64,000 nucleotides of DNA from Dulcicalothrix desertica PCC 7102. GTDB taxonomy: Bacteria > Cyanobacteriota > Cyanobacteriia > Cyanobacteriales > Nostocaceae. Positions 9,050 through 17,561 of the stretch are shown in pieces. Each line of letters begins with the position of its first letter. Position 1 is the first letter of the stretch. The translations under genes and the position numbers were made by a program. Under the pieces are notes generated by a model. The model was not told the origin of the DNA and did no database searches. It saw nothing but the letters and a program-made list of their open reading frames with translations. The stretch is from contig NZ_RSCL01000015.1 in the NCBI RefSeq assembly GCF_003991905.1, forward strand, positions 226,900 through 290,899, written 5' to 3'.

Positions 9050-10198
9050 CTATCTTGCTTTTATAGGTGAGAGTGCTACACCTCGGAAGTAATAAGCTAA
9101 TATTTGCAAGTGATTTGCACGTTGTAATGCTAAGTTGTAGGCGCCCCATTGACTCAAGCCTACACCGTGCCCGAAACCTCGACCCTGAAGTAAAAAGCTA
9201 CCACCAGGCGCATTAGCAACTGTAAAGCGGGTACTTCTGAGTTTGAGCGCTGTCCGTACATCTTCACCACGTAATACTTTGGTACCCTTATCACCGACAA
9301 TACGTAGCGACCTAACGCTACCAAAGGACGATACTGTTTCTATTGCCATTTGCTTGGCTTTACCAATTTCAGGAAAACGTTGACCAATTTCTGCTGCTGT
9401 AAAAGTTCGTTGCCAACTGCACTCAGGAATATTTTGGTCAAAGTCTGGTACTGCCCGCAGGTAAGGTTCTTTTCTTCCCCAAACATCTTCGACATTCTCG
9501 GTATGTCCACCTGAACAAGCATGAAATACTGACTCAATTATTCGGTTGTTGTAAGTTAACACTTGACCCGCTGTTTTATCGACTGCATCTAGTGTACTAG
9601 GAGATTCGCTTACTATTCCTTTGTATATTTGCCACTTGTCTGGAGTGTCCCCTAAATCAAAAATTGGGTCATTGCGATTTTGCTCGCGTCTGTAAATAGC
9701 ATAAGTCCGTGCGGCAATAGCTTGTGCTTTAAGTGCTTCTTGGGGCCAACGTGCGTCCATTTCACCACCAATAACGCTGTAAAGATACTCTTCTAAATCG
9801 ATCCAATTAACCGCTGTTAAACCTTGACCAGTTGGAACTACTAAAGTTCTGCCTCGATACCACTTGTCACCAATAAAAACATACCCTTTTCCAGTTGGCT
9901 CAATCCAAAACAAACCTGAACGCCATTTATCTAACGCAACTCCACCTCCAGGTACAGGTTGAGCAAAGTATGCGCTGTTTGCTGGTAATTGTCCTAGCGT
10001 CCGACCACTACCATCCTTTACAACCGCAGTTGTAGAACTACCGACTCGGACTTGGTTAACGTTCTGCTCAATTGCGATACGCAAAATTACTGATGCTTGA
10101 GCAGGAGCGGCCATTGCTATAGATAACAAAATCCCAAACCACCAGTGACGGGCTTTAAACTGGGACAATAATGAAGCAAAGTTAACTTGGATTTTCAT
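9050..10198 (-). CDS. SpoIID/LytB-domain protein
   Basis: 382 residues. The N-terminus has a signal peptide or anchor (hydrophobic about 20-36, ending APAQAS). The SpoIID domain follows (about 130-375), with LEEYLYSVIGGEMDARWPQE, QAIAARTYAIYRR and the C-terminal FGHGVGLSQWGA motif. In Bacillus, SpoIID is a lytic transglycosylase acting on peptidoglycan stripped of side peptides; LytB is an amidase enhancer. In cyanobacteria these are conserved cell-wall proteins outside any sporulation context. It is probably periplasmic and involved in wall remodelling or septal peptidoglycan, by inference. The ATG start matches the signal peptide. Confidence 0.88.
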   Translation of the reverse strand: MKIQVNFASLLSQFKARHWWFGILLSIAMAAPAQASVILRIAIEQNVNQVRVGSSTTAVVKDGSGRTLGQLPANSAYFAQPVPGGGVALDKWRSGLFWIEPTGKGYVFIGDKWYRGRTLVVPTGQGLTAVNWIDLEEYLYSVIGGEMDARWPQEALKAQAIAARTYAIYRREQNRNDPIFDLGDTPDKWQIYKGIVSESPSTLDAVDKTAGQVLTYNNRIIESVFHACSGGHTENVEDVWGRKEPYLRAVPDFDQNIPECSWQRTFTAAEIGQRFPEIGKAKQMAIETVSSFGSVRSLRIVGDKGTKVLRGEDVRTALKLRSTRFTVANAPGGSFLLQGRGFGHGVGLSQWGAYNLALQRANHLQILAYYFRGVALSPIKAR

Positions 10199-10255
10199 GT
10201 TTATATAATAATATTTTTCCTACGCCTCTATACATATATATATTCCCTATTACAC

Positions 10256-10283
10256 GTAGAGACGTTACATGTAACGTCTCTAC
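10256..10283. repeat. 28-bp perfect palindrome (GTAGAGACGTTACA half)
   Basis: A perfect inverted repeat with no loop, identical to the copy at 23806-23833. It lies just downstream of the DHH gene (minus strand), so it is placed as a terminator-like element. It belongs to the dispersed GTAGAGACG family also seen at 14157, 26829 and 47787. Confidence 0.85.
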
Positions 10284-10291
10284 AAAAAATG

Positions 10292-11563
10292 TTATTCAGA
10301 CTGAATTGGATTATCCTTTGGGTTTACTAGTCTCAACAACTTCTGCTTGATTTGCGAGTCGTAAACTTCCCATTTCATTCTGGCATAAGCGGAATTTTCG
10401 TTCCCTCCCGACAAAAAGCCCATTGGAATTTCAAATCCACCTGCACTGGTACGTCCACCACCAAAAAATCTACCGCTACTGTCTTGCCCAAATGCTTCTT
10501 TTATGAATTCGTCGGGGTCTAAAGTCAGTTTGCTTGTTCGTAACGAACCAATAACTACTTCGAGTTCTTCGTCTTCGTCGTGAACTATACCATACACCAC
10601 AGCAGTATGGACATTCTCTTCTGTCACCAGAAAATCTGCTGCTTGCGGAATTGCGTCACGGTCGTCATAACGTAAATACCCAACTCCAGCTATCGAAAAG
10701 TTGTTTTGAACGATTCGATTTTTTAATGACCGCTCAATTACATCCATCACCCGTTTCGAGCGATTCGCTTGTAATACAGCGTTTAAAAGTTGAGCATCGT
10801 AAAACCTACTCAAATATGCTGCTGCCATAAAATCTTCCTCCTGCGCTTGCATCAACCGATTGGTATCAGAACGCAAGCCGTGCATTAAGGCAGTAGCACA
10901 TTTAACATGTTGACTAACGCTATTGTCAAGGGTTAGTAACCCTGTTTGTAAATACTGAGTAAAAATTGTTGCGGTTGCTCGTACCGAAGGACGTATATCT
11001 GTAAACTCTGACTTAAGTTCTCCTTGCAAACTGTGATGGTCGATAACTGCTACAAGCGGCAATTTTGCTTGGACAACTGCCGATAATAACTGTGAGGTGG
11101 TTCCTTGGTTATCGATTAGTACAAAGCCATGATAAAGTGATAAATCTTTTGTTTTTAGCGTTGGTGGAGTCCAACGTTGTGCTGGTAAACCCGTTAACTT
11201 GACTAATGCGATGTTTTCTTGGTGACTTAACGTGCCCCCGTAAATTATTTCACACTTGATATCGTATTGCTGGGCTATTAACTGGTAAGTCCAAGCTGAT
11301 GACAACGCATCTGGGTCAGGAAAATCTTGCAATACTATTAAATGACGCTCGTGTCGGCGCCCCATTAACGTTTGCTGTAGTTCTTCTGATTTCTGGTACG
11401 CTAGGTAGTTATTGCGCTGCTGTCCGACAAAGCCACTTTCAGTGTTTGATCCATTAGTCGGTTGCCTTACCAGGGGTTCGATGTCTAGGTCTGTCTCTTC
11501 AGAATGTGAATCGTTTGTCAAGGTTAGACTCTCAAGCTGAGAAAGGGAAGAGTTTAGTTGCAT
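10292..11563 (-). CDS. DHH-family phosphoesterase (NrnA/RecJ-like)
   Basis: Metal-dependent phosphoesterase with DHH and DHHA1 domains, expected to act on short oligonucleotides, pAp or cyclic-nucleotide-derived substrates. Motif I is DFPDPDALSSAW, motif II-like is VLIDNQG, and the signature is VAVIDHHS. The C-terminal DHHA1 glycine motif is GRFFGGGRTSAGG. The frame extends upstream to an ATG at 11695, but those 44 extra residues look unrelated to the family. I chose the internal Met at 11563 (MQLNSSLSQLE); neither start has a convincing ribosome site. Exact substrate cannot be read from the sequence. Confidence 0.85.
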   Translation of the reverse strand: MQLNSSLSQLESLTLTNDSHSEETDLDIEPLVRQPTNGSNTESGFVGQQRNNYLAYQKSEELQQTLMGRRHERHLIVLQDFPDPDALSSAWTYQLIAQQYDIKCEIIYGGTLSHQENIALVKLTGLPAQRWTPPTLKTKDLSLYHGFVLIDNQGTTSQLLSAVVQAKLPLVAVIDHHSLQGELKSEFTDIRPSVRATATIFTQYLQTGLLTLDNSVSQHVKCATALMHGLRSDTNRLMQAQEEDFMAAAYLSRFYDAQLLNAVLQANRSKRVMDVIERSLKNRIVQNNFSIAGVGYLRYDDRDAIPQAADFLVTEENVHTAVVYGIVHDEDEELEVVIGSLRTSKLTLDPDEFIKEAFGQDSSGRFFGGGRTSAGGFEIPMGFLSGGNENSAYARMKWEVYDSQIKQKLLRLVNPKDNPIQSE

Positions 11564-11695
11564 ATAAAATTTGTTTTTGATTGGGTGAGGCTCCTTATCT
11601 CTGTTAATAAAATAATTACCACCAGTGACACCGTCAGTCACTATGAATCGCCACACACTTATAATTTTCGCAAAAATTTCTAAGCTTGGCACCAT

Positions 11696-12035
11696 CTATT
11701 ATGCCAGTCTTATACATCACTGCGCTTGAGTTAAATATACATTTAGACTGAACCTTTTTAGGCAATATCGCTCAACAGCAGTATATCTATCGCACCAAAC
11801 CTAAGCACGATAACCCTTTAGTATATATTTTAGCCAATAAGTCAATCACAAGAGTGAACTAGGCGCCTCAAGAAGACGCGCCAAATATCGTCAAAATAAA
11901 AATATTTCAACACAGCAGTTGCCTACGACGATTTTCTCTGCTAAACTCTAAAAGTTCGTCGCTCAACTCGCATTCTGTGCGAACGTTATCGATTGCTCTC
12001 CACTACTTTACATTTCTTAACAAACTGTTGTAGTA
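11696..12035. other. Intergenic region between DHH and HNH genes
   Basis: No confident gene. One GGCGCC site lies at 11862. On the minus strand a short protein-like stretch ending near 11920 has no start codon and is listed among rejected items. Confidence 0.4.
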
Positions 12036-12533
12036 TTAGAGACCGATTACATATTTCTGCCATTCCTTATGCGTTCCTGTTTTAAGGTGTTTGCTCACCT
12101 CAAAATAAAGACTGCTGTAAGGTCTTCTTGGCGTATGCCGTAAAGGCATATTAGCTTCTTGTGGTGTACGACTGCCTTTTCTAACATTGCAGCGAACACA
12201 GGCCGTTACAATGTTTTCCCAACTGTCTCCACCACCACGGGAGCGCGGAATAACGTGGTCTAACGTCAATTCATCTCCGGAATAACCGCAGTATTGACAG
12301 CAGTGACCATCGCGATGTAGTAAGTTCCGACGAGTAAGGGGAATTTCTTTGTAAGGTACGCGGACATAATGCCTCAACCGAATGACGGTAGGCAGTGGGA
12401 AGTCAGCGTAAAGAAATTTACCATTATGCTCAACCTGTTCCGCTTTGCCCTTGATAAGCAAGATAGCAGCACGGCGCCAGCTTGTAATGTTAAGCGGTTC
12501 GTAAGAGGCGTTTAATACTAAGACCTTCCCCAT
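12036..12533 (-). CDS. HNH endonuclease family protein
   Basis: 165 residues, the usual size of the conserved cyanobacterial single-domain HNH protein. A zinc-binding CQYCG precedes the HNH core DHVIPRSRGGGDSWENIVTACVRCN, with a second Cys pair (CVRCN), so this is a Cys4-zinc HNH fold. The N-terminal MGKVLVLNASYEPLNITSW motif is characteristic of this family. There is no adjacent methyltransferase, so I do not call it a restriction enzyme. Cellular role unknown. The ATG start fits the family N-terminus. Confidence 0.9.
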   Translation of the reverse strand: MGKVLVLNASYEPLNITSWRRAAILLIKGKAEQVEHNGKFLYADFPLPTVIRLRHYVRVPYKEIPLTRRNLLHRDGHCCQYCGYSGDELTLDHVIPRSRGGGDSWENIVTACVRCNVRKGSRTPQEANMPLRHTPRRPYSSLYFEVSKHLKTGTHKEWQKYVIGL

Positions 12534-12959
12534 TGATCAAAGCTCAAGGTATTAGTTTTACATATATTAACACAAATATAACCCAGTTTGCCAGAGTAGC
12601 ACAATTTATACATACGACAAGTGATTCTAAAAGCTGGAAAGACTGAGATAGATTTAAAGATTAAGATATTTTAGATACAACTCCAGTCTCATAGTGTTGA
12701 TTGCCTTTAGCTTCAACATTCGCATTCACACGGCTTTTTACGCAATTATCTATAAAAAGTTTATGTGATTTTTATTACATATATTGTCGTAAAAATATTT
12801 TTATATAGATTGAGGATTGTCACAGTTTGTTACAGTTATATACCGCTTTGCTCTTGCCCGAATTTAGTTTTGAGGGTTAAACTTCCAAATTATTCGGAGT
12901 TGCTGGGAGTGATTTGTATATTCAAGTAATATTCATTCAATGAAGGGTGACGTGATTGT
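12534..12959. other. Divergent intergenic region between HNH nuclease and alr
   Basis: A/T-rich, with no gene and no repeat recognised. It must hold the promoters of both divergent genes. Confidence 0.4.
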
Positions 12960-12977
12960 GTGGTGTGTAGGAGTTAT

Positions 12978-14168
12978 ATGGATATGTTGAGTAATGAGCA
13001 GTTTTTGGGTATTGCTCAGAAGGATTGCGATACTTATTCTTGGATGCAGCAACGTGCTTGGGTGGAAATTGATTTAGGCGCCGTGGAGCATAATGTTAGG
13101 CAGTTAAAGAAGTTGCTGGCACCACAGACACAGTTAATGGCGGTCGTTAAAGCTGATGCTTATGGTCATGGAGCAGTTACTATCGCTAAAGTCGCGTTAT
13201 CATCTGGCGCCAGTTGGTTAGGAGTTGCGACAGTTCCAGAAGGTATTCAACTGCGCGAAGCAGGGATTACTGCACCGATTTTACTATTAGGCGCCGCACA
13301 AACCTTTGAACAAATACACGCAATCGCGAATTGGCAACTTCAACCAACGTTGTGTAGTCCCAGACAAGCTTTAGTTTTTTCCGATACGTTAGAAGCAATT
13401 AATTATAATTCTTCATTACCTGTGCATATCAAGCTAGATACAGGAATGTCGCGTTTAGGAACTAATTGGCAGGAATCTGGGGAATTCGTTAAGTTGGTAA
13501 CTCGCTTACCTCGCTTGCGTATCGCGAGTATTTATTCGCATTTAGCAACTGCTGACAGTCCAGACCCTACCATTATGAACCTTCAGCATGAACGGTTTGA
13601 GGCTGCAATTGCCCAAATTAAAGCTAGCGGTATCACAATACCCAGTTTGCACTTTGCCAATAGTGCCGGAACACTCGTTAGTAAGAAACTACATTACGAT
13701 ATGGTGCGAGTGGGGTTAGCTATTTATGGACATTACCCAGCAGAGCATTTGCATAATGTAAATCTTAAACCTGTTCTACAAGTCAAAGCCCGCGTTACCC
13801 AAGTCAAAACTATCGAGGCTGGAACTGGTGTAAGCTACGGCTATAAATATATAGCTTCTCGCGATATGCGTATTGCCGTGGTTGGCATTGGTTACGCTGA
13901 CGGTATTCCCCGTAATTTGTCCAATAAAATGCAGGTGATAATTAGAGGACAGCGCATTCCTCAAATAGGCGCCATTACGATGGATCAAATTATGCTAGAT
14001 ATCAGCAGCATCCCAGATATTCAAGAAAACGAAATCGTTACCATATTGGGTAAAGACCAAAACGAACAAATTACTGCCGACGACTGGGCAAACGAGCTAA
14101 ACACCATATCTTGGGAAATTCTCTGCTCTTTCAAACACCGTTTGCCTCGTGTTGCAGTAGAGACGTGA
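12978..14168 (+). CDS. alr: Alanine racemase
   Basis: Pyridoxal-phosphate enzyme interconverting L- and D-alanine for peptidoglycan synthesis, in the cytoplasm. The cofactor lysine is in MAVVKADAYGHGA, and the second catalytic base region reads TGVSYGYKY. The C-terminal domain includes IGAITMDQIMLDIS. The frame is open from a GTG at 12960, but AGGAG at 12969-12973 sits just before ATG 12978 and also suits ATG 12984; I use 12978. The four GGCGCC sites inside the gene are all in frame as Gly-Ala codons. The last codons and the TGA stop lie inside a palindromic repeat (14157-14186). Confidence 0.95.
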   Translation: MDMLSNEQFLGIAQKDCDTYSWMQQRAWVEIDLGAVEHNVRQLKKLLAPQTQLMAVVKADAYGHGAVTIAKVALSSGASWLGVATVPEGIQLREAGITAPILLLGAAQTFEQIHAIANWQLQPTLCSPRQALVFSDTLEAINYNSSLPVHIKLDTGMSRLGTNWQESGEFVKLVTRLPRLRIASIYSHLATADSPDPTIMNLQHERFEAAIAQIKASGITIPSLHFANSAGTLVSKKLHYDMVRVGLAIYGHYPAEHLHNVNLKPVLQVKARVTQVKTIEAGTGVSYGYKYIASRDMRIAVVGIGYADGIPRNLSNKMQVIIRGQRIPQIGAITMDQIMLDISSIPDIQENEIVTILGKDQNEQITADDWANELNTISWEILCSFKHRLPRVAVET

Positions 14169-14186
14169 TTAACCACGTCCTCTACT
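14157..14186. terminator. Stem-loop of the GTAGAGACG repeat family overlapping the alr stop
   Basis: GTAGAGACGTG at 14157-14167 pairs with CACGTC(C)TCTAC at 14174-14186, with one mismatch/bulge. It contributes the last three sense codons (Val-Glu-Thr) and most of the stop codon of alr. It is likely to terminate transcription before the tRNA gene. Confidence 0.6.
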
Positions 14187-14248
14187 TTGGGAAATTTGTA
14201 ATTTAGTATTCCCATTTCATTTTTATTGTGTTATTGTTTATAACTGAT

Positions 14249-14330
14249 GCGGATGTGGCGGAATTGGCAGACGCGCTAGATTTAGGTTCTAGTATCGTAA
14301 GGTGTGAAGGTTCAAGTCCTTTCATCCGCA
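14249..14330 (+). tRNA. tRNA-Leu (anticodon UAG)
   Basis: Acceptor arms GCGGATG (14249-14255) and CATCCGC (14323-14329) pair perfectly, with discriminator A at 14330. The anticodon stem CTAGA/TCTAG encloses the loop TTTAGGT, giving UAG. A long variable arm typical of tRNA-Leu and a GGTTCAAGTCC T-arm follow. The CCA end is not encoded. A strong terminator lies 20 bases downstream. Confidence 0.95.
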
Positions 14331-14350
14331 TTTAGTTAAAAAACATTAAG

Positions 14351-14378
14351 ACCTGGCAACACTAACTGCCAGGTTTTA
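14351..14378 (+). terminator. Rho-independent terminator of tRNA-Leu
   Basis: ACCTGGCA (14351-14358) and TGCCAGGT (14367-14374) form a perfect 8-bp stem with an 8-base loop, followed by TTTATT. Confidence 0.85.
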
Positions 14379-14392
14379 TTGTGTAAGTAACT

Positions 14393-14541
14393 AGAAACCC
14401 GGTTTCTAAGCAAAATCTTCATTTTGATTACAGATTGTAACAAGAAACCGGGTTTCTAAGATTTTGCGAAGTCACAAGAAACCGGGTTTCTAAGCAAAAT
14501 CTTCATTTTTATTACAGATTGTAATAAGAAACCCGGTTTCT
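14393..14541. repeat. Four AGAAACC(C/G)GGTTTCT palindromes in a tandem duplication
   Basis: 15-bp palindromes start at 14393, 14443, 14477 and 14527. Copies 1-2 plus their spacer (14393-14457) are nearly identical to copies 3-4 plus spacer (14477-14541), an 84-base period. Single copies or variants occur at about 2648, 23904, 59479 and 59550, all intergenic. Confidence 0.85.
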
Positions 14542-14559
14542 AGGATTTTATTACACCTG

Positions 14560-15304
14560 ACTAAAGAAAATAACAAGTAGCAAATTTTATACAAATACAG
14601 AAAATATTGTCGGAAAAAACACAAACAGATGTTAAGTCAAGTCTAGACGATTGATTATAATTTTGATATAAGCATTATTTCTTAATTGATACTTAATGCT
14701 TGTTAACTTTGAACAGTAACTTAACCTGAGCAACGAAGTATTTTAAAATTGTATAAAATAAAACTTTATATTGATTTAAAGCCCATAGTCTTTAATTTTA
14801 CTGAATAAAAATCTCTAGAAAATAAATATACAAAGGTAAATATGACTCAGTGCTGTAAAAATAACAACATAAATAGTAAAAGTGCTTATGGTTGATAAAA
14901 AGGAAGCAAGTGTTTGCATTGTTAGATAATGATGCTTTATACTTAAGTGTTAACACTGGAAAATGAGCATTAATCATTGCGACTTGATACAGTGTTATTA
15001 CAAAAACATCTAACTAAAGTTTACATAGAGGAGAGTGACTTCATTTAGTCTTTACAGATTTTTTAGCAACTGTGTTCAAATGTTTGGTAGGCTCAGTATA
15101 GATAACTAGATAATTCACTCAAGCTAATAAATAATTGTTATGCTGAGTCGGGTGAGAAGGTTACGGGTAGAGAGTTCTACCACTTTTCCCCAATTAGGAT
15201 ATTTGTAGTTTAATATACAAACAGTCCAAATTTACTGAAGTAGTGGGTGCGATGATTAAAAATTTCGATTATACCTATCAAATGAAGTTTAGGTAGCAGA
15301 TACA
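14560..15304. other. Long non-coding region upstream of the hmp-type locus
   Basis: About 745 bases without a gene, much longer than most gaps here, and A/T-rich. It presumably holds the promoter and a long leader for hmpA. I could not identify a sigma-factor motif with confidence. Confidence 0.4.
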
Positions 15305-16411
15305 ATGAGTACAACTCCTCTCGATAGTTATAGGGTATTTCAGAAGCTACACCCACTATCGTTGCTAGCGCAGTTAACTAGTCGCCGTGCAACTGGCTGT
15401 TTGAAAGTATTGACTGGTGCGATTTCTTGGTCGCTTTATCTTGAGGAGGGTAAACTTACCTATGCCTCATACTCAAATCAACTGTTTGATTGGCTTGATG
15501 GACACTTAGAGCGTTTTGCTCGACAAATACCTACTTTGAATCGCTCGACTCGAATGCAGATGCGACTATTATTCGAGCCGAAACACATTAATCAATCGAT
15601 TGCACAAGCTGACTATCAAGCTATTTGTTGGTTGGTTAATCGTGATTACATGACGAGAGAGCAAGCATCTGTATTAATTGAGGAATTAGCGCTCGAAGTA
15701 TTAGAGTCGTTTCTAACGTTGAAAGAGGGTAGTTACGAATTTAGTCGCGAAACAGCTTTAGATGACCTTCCTAAGTTTTGTCGTCTAGATTTAAGAACTT
15801 TGGTTGAACAATGTCAAAGACAATTACGAAGTCGCTACAGCTATTCTGCTCCTGATGTAATTACCCACATTGAGGAGCGAAATCAGGCGCCACAATATGA
15901 TAATGAGTCAAAAAATGAAGATAGCCAGCAAGTATCTAGCAGCATTCATACTACAGATACTTATGACAGGAATGACAATAATATAAATGTAGAAACTAAC
16001 ACTATAGGAGGTAATAACCAGTATTCAAGCAAGCAACTTCGTAAAAAAGTGTACACAGTCGCTTGTATCGATGACAGTCTAACGGTTTTAAGCTCGATTA
16101 AGCGGTTTTTGGATGAAAGTACTTTTGCAGTGGTGATGATAAATGACCCAGTAAAAGCTTTAATGCAAATTCTTCGCAGTAAGCCCGATTTAATCTTGCT
16201 AGATGTGGAAATGCCGAATTTAGATGGGTATGAGTTGTGTTCGCTTTTGCGAAGACATTCATCATTTAAGGACATACCAATAATAATGGTTACAGGTCGA
16301 ACGGGGTTTATTGACCGCGCTAAAGCCAAGATGGTACGTTCTAATGGTTATTTGACGAAGCCATTTACCCAATCTGAATTATTGAAAATGGTTTTCAAAC
16401 ACATCAGTTAG
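15305..16411 (+). CDS. hmpA: PatA-like response regulator (PATAN + REC), HmpA/PilG type
   Basis: 368 residues. The N-terminal PATAN (DUF4388) region (about 1-175) carries the family pattern LARLTSRRATGCLKV-like and LYLEEGKLTYAS. A polar, poorly conserved linker (about 180-245) follows. The C-terminal receiver domain (about 250-368) has the acidic pair in CIDDS, phospho-acceptor Asp300 in LILLDVEMP, Thr in VTGRTG and Lys in LTKPF. In Nostoc punctiforme a gene of this type heads the hmp locus; the Synechocystis counterpart is pilG. It is first in a run of CheY, CheW, MCP and CheA genes in the same direction, so its role is output control of type IV pilus motility by family and context. Confidence 0.87.
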   Translation: MSTTPLDSYRVFQKLHPLSLLAQLTSRRATGCLKVLTGAISWSLYLEEGKLTYASYSNQLFDWLDGHLERFARQIPTLNRSTRMQMRLLFEPKHINQSIAQADYQAICWLVNRDYMTREQASVLIEELALEVLESFLTLKEGSYEFSRETALDDLPKFCRLDLRTLVEQCQRQLRSRYSYSAPDVITHIEERNQAPQYDNESKNEDSQQVSSSIHTTDTYDRNDNNINVETNTIGGNNQYSSKQLRKKVYTVACIDDSLTVLSSIKRFLDESTFAVVMINDPVKALMQILRSKPDLILLDVEMPNLDGYELCSLLRRHSSFKDIPIIMVTGRTGFIDRAKAKMVRSNGYLTKPFTQSELLKMVFKHIS

Positions 16412-16513
16412 ATTTAATTTTTAAGCTTTAGCTATTTGGGATTTATTCCCAAATATAAATTAAATTTATCAAATTTGTTTATACAGTTCGATTATTATTT
16501 GAGGGAATTTAAT

Positions 16514-16891
16514 ATGACTCTTACAATGTTAAGCACAATTTTAATAGTCGAAGATTCTCCTAGTGAACTAGAGTTGATGAGTCACTATCTCAAAGAAAGT
16601 GGCTACGAAGTTATTCAAGCGACAGGCGCCAAAGAAGCTTTGGAAAAAGTCACGACTCTAAAGCCTGATGTGATAGTAACCGATGTTGTAATGCCTGGAA
16701 TGAGCGGTTTTGAACTGTGCCGTGCGCTCAAGCGAAATCCTAACACAGAAAACGTACCAATTGTTGTTTGCAGTTCCAAAAACCAAGAGATTGACCGTTT
16801 GTGGGCAATGCGACAAGGTGCAGATGCTTATTTGACTAAACCTTACACGCGCGACGAACTACTGCTAGCTATCAAATCACTTGCAATGTAA
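16514..16891 (+). CDS. hmpB: CheY-like response regulator, HmpB/PilH type
   Basis: Single receiver domain of 125 residues. Acidic residues are in LIVEDSPSE, phospho-acceptor Asp57 in VIVTDVVMPG, the switch Ser in VVCSSKN and Lys in LTKPY. The frame is open from a TTG at 16436, but the ATG at 16514 has GAGGG about 9 bases upstream and gives a standard CheY length. There is no output domain, so it should signal by binding or act as a phosphate sink. It lies 7 bases before the CheW gene, implying translational coupling. Confidence 0.9.
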   Translation: MTLTMLSTILIVEDSPSELELMSHYLKESGYEVIQATGAKEALEKVTTLKPDVIVTDVVMPGMSGFELCRALKRNPNTENVPIVVCSSKNQEIDRLWAMRQGADAYLTKPYTRDELLLAIKSLAM

Positions 16892-16898
16892 TTAATAT

Positions 16899-17396
16899 AT
16901 GAACAATCCAAAACTTCCACTCTCGACAACAGAAAACTTAACTAGCTTGGGAGACGGCTATCTCAAGTTTCAGATTAACCAGCAAACTACTGCGGTGATT
17001 TCGATGCTTCATACCCAAGAAGCTATTGTAGTGCCTGTTGAGTCAGTAACTTCGATGCCGGGAATGCGAGAGTGTATTTTGGGGTTGATGAATTGGCGCA
17101 GTCGCATAGTTTGGGTAGTTGATTTACCAAGAATACTCAATTTAGAGTCTATAGAAACTCGATTGCGTCAGTACAGCGTAATTATTATACGAGTTGATTC
17201 ACTATTATTAGGCTTAGTTGTTGATGACATTATTGGCACGGTCAAATTTCTTCCTGATGAGATTCATTCGCCAATTGGACAAGTTGCATCAAGCTTAGTT
17301 CCATATTTACGCGGTTGCGTTATACAACAGCAAGAAACGCTATTAGTTTTAGATGCTCACGCAATTGTACATTCTTCTGCGTTAAAAGCAGATTAA
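16899..17396 (+). CDS. hmpC: CheW-domain coupling protein, HmpC/PilI type
   Basis: 165 residues forming one CheW domain (about 30-155). Typical stretches are IVVPVESVTSMPGMRECILG, then NWRSRIVWVVDLPRIL and LGLVVDDIIGTVKF. It should couple the MCP at 17562 to the CheA at 20663 in a cytoplasmic array. The first 25 residues are a polar extension. The gene follows hmpB by 7 bases and is separated from the MCP by 165 bases, so the MCP may have its own promoter. Confidence 0.9.
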   Translation: MNNPKLPLSTTENLTSLGDGYLKFQINQQTTAVISMLHTQEAIVVPVESVTSMPGMRECILGLMNWRSRIVWVVDLPRILNLESIETRLRQYSVIIIRVDSLLLGLVVDDIIGTVKFLPDEIHSPIGQVASSLVPYLRGCVIQQQETLLVLDAHAIVHSSALKAD

Positions 17397-17561
17397 TTTA
17401 ATTAATAATGATGTCGTGAGGGAGAAAGGAGAAGCCTTTACTCCCTCTCCCTCACTTCACACTTCATAAAATGTGCGTCTATTGTAATGAACGGCTAGTT
17501 TGTAAAATGATTGGTTTCCAAGATTCGGTGTTCTCGATAATTTATTTGAGGGAAATTATTT

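Noticed and set aside
9050..10198. SpoIID-like gene as evidence of sporulation
   Set aside because: SpoIID/LytB-domain proteins are widespread in cyanobacteria and no other sporulation gene is present.
11890..11995. Minus-strand protein-like stretch ending RENRRRQLLC
   Set aside because: About 35 codons with no start and a stop just upstream; too short to assign as a gene or a named remnant.
12036..12533. HNH protein as part of a restriction or defence system
   Set aside because: No methyltransferase, helicase or toxin partner adjacent; it matches a common stand-alone cyanobacterial HNH family.
14393..14541. Possible CRISPR array (regularly spaced palindromic repeats after the tRNA)
   Set aside because: Only four 15-bp repeats, unequal spacing, and spacers that are themselves duplicated; no cas gene nearby.
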